From contig DYEF01000030.1 in NCBI GenBank assembly GCA_020725805.1, positions 1 to 27,480 on the forward strand: 27,480 nt of DNA, written 5' to 3'. This document shows, one piece after another, positions 1 to 6,259 of the stretch (positions are counted from its first letter, which is position 1; each line of letters opens with the position of its first letter). Under the pieces are notes generated by a model. It made no database searches. It was given only the letters and a program-made list of their open reading frames with translations, and was not told where the DNA came from. Source of the stretch: Bdellovibrio sp. (GTDB lineage Bacteria; Myxococcota; SpSt-1050). The position numbers and the translations under genes are program-made.

Positions 1-32
1 AACCAGCTAAGATTTAGTTTTGCGGAGGATTT

Positions 33-77
33 ATGAAAAATTTTGGGGTATTTCCAGTCAAGAAAAACATCTGTTGA
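33..77 (+). CDS. possible 14-codon micro-ORF
   Basis: An ATG follows a good Shine-Dalgarno (GGAGG, 6 nt before the start) and opens a 14-codon frame ending in TGA. The stop overlaps the -35 box of the next promoter (TTGACA at 74-79). It could be a micropeptide, a leader peptide, or a chance start site left from sequence outside the window. No family can be assigned. The only support is the ribosome binding site. Confidence 0.2.
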   Translation: MKNFGVFPVKKNIC

Positions 78-102
78 CAAAACTCATAGCATATGCTAAT
101 AT
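74..102 (+). promoter_or_regulatory. sigma70 promoter for the small membrane-protein pair
   Basis: TTGACA at 74-79, a 17-nt spacer and TAATAT at 97-102 make a near-consensus housekeeping promoter. Transcription would begin near 109, giving a leader of about 27 nt with the ribosome binding site AAGGGAG (122-128) ahead of the ATG at 136. A promoter this close to consensus suggests high or constitutive expression. Confidence 0.7.
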
Positions 103-135
103 AATAACCGGAAGTCCTTTTAAGGGAGTAGAAAA

Positions 136-351
136 ATGAGAACTAAAAAAGCACAGGCTTGTTGGATGAGAGAGAATCATGTTATGATAAATCCCGGGTT
201 GCAGCTTCTTTTTCTCCTGTTGTTGTGGCTTGATAAATTTTTCCGCATTTTTGGAATTGATATCTTCAGGATTATCGAAAGACTGCTCCGGATGCTTGGT
301 CTCTGGGATATATGGCTGATGTTGCAGGGCCAGTTCCCAAAGATTGTCTGA
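136..351 (+). CDS. small hydrophobic protein, 71 aa, function unknown
   Basis: The start is supported by AAGGGAG seven bases upstream and by a near-consensus promoter ending at 102. The protein has a basic N-terminus (MRTKKAQ). A strongly hydrophobic stretch follows at about residues 21-34 (LQLLFLLLLWLDKF), then an amphipathic segment rich in Ile, Leu, Phe and Arg (IFRIIERLLRMLGLWDIWLML). It is probably a membrane-inserted or membrane-surface peptide. It lies 23 nt upstream of a second small membrane protein and the two are probably co-transcribed. I do not recognise a family. A small hydrophobic toxin-like peptide is possible, but no antitoxin or antisense RNA is evident. The reverse-strand frame here is low-complexity and looks like a shadow. 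Confidence 0.5.
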   Translation: MRTKKAQACWMRENHVMINPGLQLLFLLLLWLDKFFRIFGIDIFRIIERLLRMLGLWDIWLMLQGQFPKIV

Positions 352-374
352 TTACAAAACAGGAGGGAGGAAGT

Positions 375-545
375 ATGCCCACCGAGCGACCACCGACTTT
401 TCCTGAGTTTGTTTTTACCTGTATTGTTGCTGTTGTTTTCCTTGTTATTGTCTTTGCCCTCTTCCCTCCGGTCTCGCCGGCTCTGATTGTATTTGCCATC
501 TATCTTCTGCATAGGGAATACAATCTGATGAAAAAGGGGAAGTAA
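375..545 (+). CDS. small two-TM membrane protein, 56 aa
   Basis: The frame is open from 312, but the ATG at 375 is preceded by a strong AGGAGGGAGG ribosome binding site, and the 21 residues upstream of it are unconvincing. That gives 56 residues. A short Pro-rich N-terminus (MPTERPPTFPEF) leads into one hydrophobic helix (about residues 12-30). A second, shorter one (about 33-45) follows after a PPVSP turn, and the tail is basic (MKKGK). It appears to be an inner-membrane hairpin. It is likely in the same transcript as the 71-aa protein. No family recognised. Confidence 0.55.
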   Translation: MPTERPPTFPEFVFTCIVAVVFLVIVFALFPPVSPALIVFAIYLLHREYNLMKKGK

Positions 546-667
546 TAGTATTTGAACAGATTTTGTACGCTTTATTTGTTTTTCTGAATCAGCAGAGTAT
601 TTGTTTTAATAATATATCGATTCCGAGAATCAGATAAACCTGCGTTAATTAATTCCTGATGGTGGAT

Positions 668-758
668 TTCGTTCTAATGCAGAACGAATTTATGGTATTT
701 TCGTTCTGATATAGAACTATTTTCTTGACATCTTTAATATTCGTTCTATTATAGAACT
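668..758 (+). repeat. three copies of a GTTCT-N5-AGAAC palindrome (operator array)
   Basis: Three interrupted palindromes start with TTCGTTCT at 668, 700 and 740. Each has a 5-nt spacer and AGAAC: copy 1 spans 668-688 with full 8-bp arms, copy 2 about 700-718 and copy 3 about 740-758. Their starts are 32 and 40 bp apart, close to whole numbers of helical turns, so all three would face the same side of DNA. The third overlaps the -10 of the predicted promoter and ends at the ATPase start codon. This is the layout expected of an operator set bound cooperatively by a dimeric repressor, possibly the downstream protein itself. Confidence 0.7.
725..752 (+). promoter_or_regulatory. promoter giving a leaderless ATPase mRNA
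   Basis: TTGACA at 725-730 is followed by TATTAT at 747-752 (16-nt spacer) inside the third palindrome. The expected transcription start (6-8 nt after the -10) coincides with the A of the ATG at 759. There is no Shine-Dalgarno before that ATG, so the message is probably leaderless. Confidence 0.55.
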
Positions 759-1919
759 ATGTATGACGATATTATAGAAAGATTGGAAATAAATTATGAA
801 AGACGGATAAAATTCCTGCCGGAGAGGCTCAGGCCAGTTTTTACAAATATTAATATTGATAATTCAAGAGGCGCTATTGTATATGGTCCTCGCGGTGTGG
901 GGAAGACAACATTTATTCTTAATAAAGTCAAAAATTCAGAGAAAAAGATTCTGTATTTTAGTGCAGACAGTCCTCTGGTTTCTTCTGTTTCTCTCTATGA
1001 ATTTGTCTCATCTGTTTTTAGCAAAGGATTCGACGGAGTGGCAATAGATGAGATACATTTTGCAAACAAATGGAGTCAGCACCTCAAAGCTATTTTTGAT
1101 GATTATCCATCAAAACTGATCTGGATAAGTGATAGCAGCAATATAATTTTGAAAAATTCAGTTGTAGATCTCTCCAGAAGATTTGTTCATATAAGATTAC
1201 CCTTGTTGTCTTTTAGAGAATATATCTTTCTTACAACCGGGATAGAAACAAACACTGTAAATCCTTTTGAGAACAGAGATGAGTTGGTTCAGCTTACAAA
1301 GGAAATGAATGTATTACAGGCTTTTCACGCATATATTTCTGCTGGTATAAGACCTGTATTTTTTGAGGGAGAATATTCGGAGAGGATAAAGAATATTGTT
1401 GAGAAGTCAATCTATTATGATCTTCCGTTTTATCTTCCATCTTTTTATAATAATCAGCTTGCGTTGTTGAATGCTATTGTCGGACATCTTATATATTCAC
1501 CTGTTCCGACAATAAATGTATCAGATATGTGTAGAGACTGGGGAATTGGAAAAGAGAAGTTCTACAACATACTCTATGTGATGGAAAAGGGAGAGATTAT
1601 TAATATAGTAAGAAAGACTGAGAAAAAAGGATTTTCAAAAGGTTCGAAAATTCTTCTGACAGATCCTTCAGTCTACTATTGTTATGGCGGGAATATTGGG
1701 AGCGCACGAGAGTCATTTGTGGTAATGTCCTTAAAAGAGAAGTATAAGGTGCTGGCAAGTAAGGATGAACGTGAATGCGATTTTGTAGCAGGGGGTTATA
1801 AAATTGAGGTAGGTGGTAAAAACAAAAAGTATAAAAACGCTGACTTTGTAATTAGTGATGATATCGACATACCTTATAAAAACCGTATTCCTATCTGGAT
1901 GCTGGGATTTATATATTAG
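759..1919 (+). CDS. AAA_14/DUF4143-type ATPase with PD-(D/E)XK-like C-terminus
   Basis: A 386-aa predicted P-loop ATPase. The Walker A motif GPRGVGKTT lies at residues 43-51 and Walker B GVAIDEIH at 93-100. A sensor-like WISDSS follows near 122-127, then the family's Arg-containing LSRRF...LPLLSFREYI segment (138-156). A likely winged-helix region (about 250-290) links to a C-terminal ECDFVAGGYKIEVGGKNK stretch (339-356). That stretch resembles the ExDFV...IEVK core of the nuclease-like DUF4143 fold, with the lysine displaced by two glycines. Members of this family are common, often mobile or sporadic, and their cellular role is poorly understood. The gene stands alone, is AT-rich relative to most neighbours, and has no ribosome binding site. 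The ATG at 759 abuts a promoter and three palindromes, suggesting autoregulation and leaderless translation. Confidence 0.85.
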   Translation: MYDDIIERLEINYERRIKFLPERLRPVFTNINIDNSRGAIVYGPRGVGKTTFILNKVKNSEKKILYFSADSPLVSSVSLYEFVSSVFSKGFDGVAIDEIHFANKWSQHLKAIFDDYPSKLIWISDSSNIILKNSVVDLSRRFVHIRLPLLSFREYIFLTTGIETNTVNPFENRDELVQLTKEMNVLQAFHAYISAGIRPVFFEGEYSERIKNIVEKSIYYDLPFYLPSFYNNQLALLNAIVGHLIYSPVPTINVSDMCRDWGIGKEKFYNILYVMEKGEIINIVRKTEKKGFSKGSKILLTDPSVYYCYGGNIGSARESFVVMSLKEKYKVLASKDERECDFVAGGYKIEVGGKNKKYKNADFVISDDIDIPYKNRIPIWMLGFIY

Positions 1920-2052
1920 TGATTTTGGCCTATTTTTTGTTTGCTGTCCAATGTCGTATTAAACAGACAGACATATATTTTACAATTAATAAGCAGTCTG
2001 TGGGCGTATAAGTTTGAATAGATGCCTGTTTTTTCATTGCAGTTTATCAATG

Positions 2053-2070
2053 AAATACCCGAAGGCATTT
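2053..2070 (-). terminator. UUCG-loop hairpin between convergent genes
   Basis: Read on the minus strand this is AAATGCC-TTCG-GGTATTT, a 7-bp stem (one G-U pair) capped by a stable UUCG tetraloop. It lies about 42 nt downstream of the FeS oxidoreductase stop codon. A second inverted repeat, TTTCATTG/CAATGAAA (2032-2039 with 2048-2055), overlaps it and could form an alternative fold. There is no clean U-tract, so it is either a weak terminator or a 3'-end stabilising structure. Confidence 0.35.
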
Positions 2071-2111
2071 GCTAAAAGGCAGATACCTCTTACCTGAAAA
2101 GAATGCGGAAT

Positions 2112-4235
2112 TTATTCTATCGCCTTTGCGACTATCTCTGATATGTCGAGTACTTTGACCTTCTCTTCGGCGCCTTTGTCCTTTATTCCGTCATCGAGCA
2201 TTATGAGACAGAACGGACAGCCTACGGCGATGGTATCAGGGTTGAGTTTTAAGGCCTCCTCTGTTCTGTTTGTGTTGATACGTGTTCCGATATGTTCCTC
2301 GAGCCACATCCTGCCGCCACCGGCGCCGCAGCAGAATGACTGATAGTGATGCCTTGGCATCTCCTTGTAGCTGACGCCGCTAATTCTTTTGAGAATGTCT
2401 CTTGGCTGTTCGTAGATATCATTGATTCTGCCGAGATAGCAGGAGTCGTGATATGTGAGTGTCTGGTTAACCGGGTTTTTGAGTTTCAGTTTGCCTTCAT
2501 TTATTAGTTTCAGAATGAACTCGGTGTGGTGATATACCTCGTAGTTTCCGCCAAACTGCGGATATTCGTTCTTGATGGTATTGTATCCGTGAGGACAGGT
2601 TGTGATTATCTTCTTGACGTTGTAATTATTGAAGACCTCCACATTTGTCTGGGCAAGCGTCTGGTAGAGATATTCGTTTCCGAGTCTCCTTGCCGAATCG
2701 CCGCAGCAGCCTTCTTCATTGCCAAGCATGGCAAAACTGACACCGGCAGCATTGAGTATTCTGACCATCGCCTTTGTAATCTTCTTGTTGCGGTCATCGA
2801 AACTACCTGCGCAACCCACATAGAAGAGATATTCGAACTCCGGATTTTCAGATGCCCACTTTACTCCCTCGACTCCCTCTGCCCAGTCCTGTCTCTTGTT
2901 CGAGCCCAGTCCCCACGGGTTCGAGTTGTTCTCGAGTCCCTTGAAGACGGAGGTTGCCTCTTTCGGGAATTTTGATTCTGTGAGGACGAGATATCTTCTG
3001 AAATCAATTATCCTGCCGATATTCTCGATCTGAACAGGGCAGGCCTCTTCGCACCATCCGCAGGTTGTACAGGCCCAGATTGTATCTTCCTTTATGACTT
3101 CCCCGATCATATTGCTTCTTGAATGCTGACCTTCCGTCTCCTGTGTTGCGGTATCCTGCCTTGAGGTCTCTGCAGTCTTTTGGGCCGACTTTTTCCTCTC
3201 TTCGATTATGTACGGGGCCTCTTCGTATATGTGGTGTTTCAGGTTCTGGTTTATCTCCTTGTCAGATAATGGTTTTCCGGTCTCGTATGCCGGACAGTAT
3301 GTCTGACATCTCCCGCACTCTGTGCATGTCCATGTGTCGAAGATGTGTTTCCATGTCAGGTCCTCGATTCTGCTCGTTCCGAATGTCTCGAGTGTTTCGT
3401 CTTCAAGGTTCATCTTGGTGAGTTCGCCCTTGGGTGTCAGTTTTACGAAATATGTATTCGGTATGGATGTAATGACGTGGAAGTGTTTCGAAAGCGGCAG
3501 TACATTGAGAAATGCAAAGAAGATTACGAGGTGCAGCCAGAAATTTACCATATAGAAGGTTTCCTGAGCGTCCATTGACCAGCCGGATATTAACTTGCCT
3601 GCAAAAGCGGAGGCAAATACAAACCTGCCGTATTCCTGAGGAAGTTCGCCGGCATTGAGTTTCATTCCGAACATAAAGAAATCGCTTATCATCAGAAGGA
3701 AGATGAATATCAGAATCAGATTTGCCTCGAACGAATATGTTAGTCTTTTGGGTTTGAGTATCAGTCTTCTGTAAAAGGCTATTATAAGGCCTATGAGCAC
3801 CAGAACCTCGAAGAGGTCCTTCATAAATCCGTAGAACTTTCCGAGTATCTGGTCCGGTCCCAGAAGCGGCAGGTGGAAACCGTTTATGAATCCTTCTCCC
3901 AGAAACGTAAGTGAGTTTACCGACACCACACAGAAGCCCCAGAAGATGAGGGCGTGCATCAGACCGGCCTGAAGCTCGTTGAAGATTCTCTTCTGGAAAA
4001 AGGCGACGACTATGACATTTTTGATTCTTGCTGCAAAATTGGAGAATCTGTCCTCGTATTTCCCGATTTTAAGAATCTGCCATCTCTGATACATCAGGTA
4101 TGCAAAGACGGCAAGTCCTGTGGCAATGACAACAACAAAAAGAATCATTGCAAGTATACTGTTGTGTGTCGGAATCAGGGAGGACTGATTCTCTGCAAAC
4201 AATAATCCCAAAAGGTTCTGGTGCGTCAAAGACAT
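2112..4235 (-). CDS. membrane-bound ETF:quinone oxidoreductase-type FeS protein (EMO/EtfD-like)
   Basis: A 707-aa integral membrane iron-sulfur protein. The N-terminal part holds about five hydrophobic segments (near 27-49, 92-113, 141-160, 171-191, 228-248), as in heme-b NarI-like domains. Two 4Fe-4S clusters follow: C304, C307, C310, C314 and C389, C392, C395, C399. Two CCG cysteine-rich domains come next (C475, C510-C511, C547; C599, C635-C636, C673), as in heterodisulfide reductase HdrD/GlpC. Proteins of this architecture beside etfBA transfer electrons from reduced electron-transfer flavoprotein to (mena)quinone. It is the last gene of the etfB-etfA operon, 34 nt after etfA, with AAGGAG seven bases before the ATG. 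Alternatives are other HdrD-like oxidoreductases, but the context favours the ETF link. Confidence 0.9.
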   Translation of the reverse strand: MSLTHQNLLGLLFAENQSSLIPTHNSILAMILFVVVIATGLAVFAYLMYQRWQILKIGKYEDRFSNFAARIKNVIVVAFFQKRIFNELQAGLMHALIFWGFCVVSVNSLTFLGEGFINGFHLPLLGPDQILGKFYGFMKDLFEVLVLIGLIIAFYRRLILKPKRLTYSFEANLILIFIFLLMISDFFMFGMKLNAGELPQEYGRFVFASAFAGKLISGWSMDAQETFYMVNFWLHLVIFFAFLNVLPLSKHFHVITSIPNTYFVKLTPKGELTKMNLEDETLETFGTSRIEDLTWKHIFDTWTCTECGRCQTYCPAYETGKPLSDKEINQNLKHHIYEEAPYIIEERKKSAQKTAETSRQDTATQETEGQHSRSNMIGEVIKEDTIWACTTCGWCEEACPVQIENIGRIIDFRRYLVLTESKFPKEATSVFKGLENNSNPWGLGSNKRQDWAEGVEGVKWASENPEFEYLFYVGCAGSFDDRNKKITKAMVRILNAAGVSFAMLGNEEGCCGDSARRLGNEYLYQTLAQTNVEVFNNYNVKKIITTCPHGYNTIKNEYPQFGGNYEVYHHTEFILKLINEGKLKLKNPVNQTLTYHDSCYLGRINDIYEQPRDILKRISGVSYKEMPRHHYQSFCCGAGGGRMWLEEHIGTRINTNRTEEALKLNPDTIAVGCPFCLIMLDDGIKDKGAEEKVKVLDISEIVAKAIE

Positions 4236-4269
4236 TTTGTTACTCCTTTATGCCAAAATGAAAAATCAG

Positions 4270-5232
4270 CTATCTCGAGGCCTTTATGGCCGATACAAGT
4301 TCAGGGATCGCCTTGAACATATCGGCGACAAGACCGTAATCGGCAACCTGAAATATAGGTGCCTCTTCGTCCTTGTTGATAGCAACTATGACTTTCGAAC
4401 CCTTCATACCGGCTATGTGCTGGATTGCACCGGAAATTCCGCAGGCAATATAGAGTTCGGGGGCGACGATCTTACCGGTCTGACCGACCTGAAGGTCGTT
4501 TGGTACCCAGCCGGAGTCGACAGCTGCTCTTGAGGCACCGATAGCGGCGTTTAAGAGGTCTGCCAGTTCTTCGATCATCTTGAAGCCTTCAGGTCCTTTT
4601 GCGCCTCTTCCGCCGGAAATGACCACTCTTGCCTCTGTGAGTTCCGGTCTCTCGCTCTTCGTCTCGGCAAACTCGAGATATTCGACCTTTGCCTTTGCGG
4701 GGTCGACATTTGCGGCGAAGTTCTCGACCGGTGATACCGCTCCGCTCTCCTTTGCATGGTCAAATTCAGTTGCTCTGATGGTTGCAAACTTTACCGGTGA
4801 AGTAATTTTTATATGTGCGATTGCGTTTCCTGCCCACATCGGTCTTGCAAATACTACATCGCTCCCGCTTACCTCGACTGCGAGTACCTCTGAAGCCATT
4901 CCTGCGTCGAACTTTGCGGCTATTCTCGGAATAAGGTCTTTTGTAAACGCTGTTGCCGAGCCGAAGACGAATTCGAAATTCTGAGCCTTTATCAGCTGCG
5001 CAACGGCCTCTGCATAATTCTCTGCAATGTAATTTTTGAAAACGTCTCCATCGATTACGAAAACCTTCTCTGCACCGAATTTTGCGTAGGCATCTGCAAC
5101 ACCTTTTACATCCTTGCCAAGTACAACAAGAGAAAATCCTCCTCCGATCTTATTGGCTGCCGTGACTGATGAAAGGGTTGCCTTCTTGATCTGACCTTTT
5201 GAATGTTCTGCTATGATTAAAACCTTTGCCAT
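4270..5232 (-). CDS. etfA: electron transfer flavoprotein alpha subunit
   Basis: A 320-aa protein, normal length for EtfA. It carries the FAD domain in its C-terminal half: SGGRG (206-210), [12 protein letters not shown] (233-244), QVGQTGK (248-254), ISGAIQH (266-272), [10 protein letters not shown] (285-294) and ADYGLVAD (297-304). With EtfB it forms the soluble heterodimer that accepts electrons from acyl-CoA and related dehydrogenases and passes them to the membrane oxidoreductase encoded next. The ATG is preceded by GGAGG at 7 nt. The gene starts 18 nt after etfB and ends 34 nt before the FeS protein, so the three form one operon. Nothing indicates a bifurcating variant, though the sequence alone cannot exclude it. 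Confidence 0.96.
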   Translation of the reverse strand: MAKVLIIAEHSKGQIKKATLSSVTAANKIGGGFSLVVLGKDVKGVADAYAKFGAEKVFVIDGDVFKNYIAENYAEAVAQLIKAQNFEFVFGSATAFTKDLIPRIAAKFDAGMASEVLAVEVSGSDVVFARPMWAGNAIAHIKITSPVKFATIRATEFDHAKESGAVSPVENFAANVDPAKAKVEYLEFAETKSERPELTEARVVISGGRGAKGPEGFKMIEELADLLNAAIGASRAAVDSGWVPNDLQVGQTGKIVAPELYIACGISGAIQHIAGMKGSKVIVAINKDEEAPIFQVADYGLVADMFKAIPELVSAIKASR

Positions 5233-5250
5233 AATAAACCTCCAGCCTGT

Positions 5251-6006
5251 TTATAAAACCTTGGATTCGTTTTTGAGTTTGTCCACAAGGGTTGCCACAT
5301 CGGGAACCTTGATTCCGGCCTTTCTGGTCGGTGGCTCAGTCATCTTCACGAATTCGGTCTTCGGGGTGACGTCAATCCCGAGTGAATCGACCGGCACCTC
5401 CTTTAGCGGCTTCTTCTTTGCCTTGAGAATGTTCGGAACTGTAGGATATCTCGGTTCGTTGAGTCTCAGGTCTGCAGAGACGATTGCCGGAAGTTCTACC
5501 TGAATTGTTTCGAGACCGCCGTCGACCTCTCTGGTCACCTTTGCCTTCTTGCCGCCGTCCGTGAGTTCGATTTTCGAGGCAAAGCAGGCCTGCGGATAGC
5601 CAAGAAGTGCAGCGAGCATCTGAGACGCCTGATTTGAGTCATCATCAACCGCCTGTTTGCCGGTGAGAATAAGGTCGGGCTTCTCCTCTTCGACAATCTT
5701 TTTCAGAATTTTGGCGACCACGGTCGAGTCGTAGTATTTGTCGATAAGAACAAGTATTGCCCTGTCAGCACCCATTGCAAGGGCTGTTCTGAGTTCCGTT
5801 GCCGCCTCTTTCGGGCCAATACCTACAACGACAATCTCTGCCTGATTTCCTTTTTCACGGATTCTCAGTGCCTCTTCAACTGCAATTTCACAGAACGGAT
5901 TGATCTTGTAGTTCATCCCGTCGGTTACGATACCTGTCCCGTCAGGTTTCACCTTGATCTTCATATCGGGGTCTGTAACCCTCTTTGCTGTAACCAGAAT
6001 CTTCAC
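5251..6006 (-). CDS. etfB: electron transfer flavoprotein beta subunit
   Basis: A 251-aa protein, normal length for EtfB. The N-terminus MKILVTAKRV with KINPFCEIAVEEALR (34-48) is characteristic. The AMP-site segment GKQAVDDDSNQASQM is at 116-130. The family signature region runs from about 157 to 200 (VTREVDGGLETIQVELPAIV, then LRLNEPRYPTVPNI). The start codon is GTG (6006-6004) with AAGGAGG six bases upstream; this agrees with the conserved N-terminus. It is the first gene of the etfB-etfA-FeS oxidoreductase operon. No acyl-CoA dehydrogenase, enoyl-CoA hydratase or thiolase lies within the window, so the electron donors must be encoded elsewhere. Confidence 0.96.
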   Translation of the reverse strand: MKILVTAKRVTDPDMKIKVKPDGTGIVTDGMNYKINPFCEIAVEEALRIREKGNQAEIVVVGIGPKEAATELRTALAMGADRAILVLIDKYYDSTVVAKILKKIVEEEKPDLILTGKQAVDDDSNQASQMLAALLGYPQACFASKIELTDGGKKAKVTREVDGGLETIQVELPAIVSADLRLNEPRYPTVPNILKAKKKPLKEVPVDSLGIDVTPKTEFVKMTEPPTRKAGIKVPDVATLVDKLKNESKVL

Positions 6007-6072
6007 GATAATCCTCCTTCTTTAATAAAAGGTTATTAAAACACGTTGCCTTTTTTCAAAATCAGAGCCTCT

Positions 6073-6128
6073 CTTATAACTCAAAGTAACAAATATTTCA
6101 AATACCAATTTTTGACGCAGTATGTCAA
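6073..6128 (-). promoter_or_regulatory. etfBA-FeS operon promoter with nearby dyads
   Basis: On the minus strand, TTGAAA (6101-6096), a 17-nt spacer and TATAAG (6078-6073) form a good sigma70 promoter. Transcription would start near 6066, leaving about 60 nt of leader. Just upstream of the -35 is a TTGAC-N7-GTCAA inverted repeat (6112-6128), a candidate regulator site. Within the leader, at 6022-6039, lies a perfect TTAATAA-N4-TTATTAA repeat next to the etfB ribosome binding site. Confidence 0.6.
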
Positions 6129-6222
6129 GATATTTTTTAAAAAGATTTTCGTTTGGGTCTCTTTTTAACAGGGAATCTGCAGAGAAAACCTGTATTATTC
6201 CCGGTTTTCCTTCCGTTTTATG

Positions 6223-6251
6223 TTGAAAAAGCATATATGGTCGGGTATAAT
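6223..6251 (+). promoter_or_regulatory. promoter of the 741-aa lipoprotein gene
   Basis: TTGAAA at 6223-6228, a 17-nt spacer and a perfect TATAAT at 6246-6251. The ATG at 6260 begins 9 nt after the -10, about where transcription should start. The 8 nt between the -10 and the ATG (TTAACTTT) contain no Shine-Dalgarno, so the mRNA looks leaderless or nearly so. Confidence 0.65.
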
Positions 6252-6259
6252 TTAACTTT

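Noticed and set aside
177-512. Reverse-strand 111-aa and 75-aa open frames over the small membrane-protein pair
   Set aside because: Asn/Lys/Arg-rich low-complexity composition, no SD, and they are antisense to two frames that do have promoter and SD support.
619-631. GATTC-CGA-GAATC hairpin downstream of the small membrane-protein pair
   Set aside because: Only 5 bp with no T-run; not convincing as a terminator.
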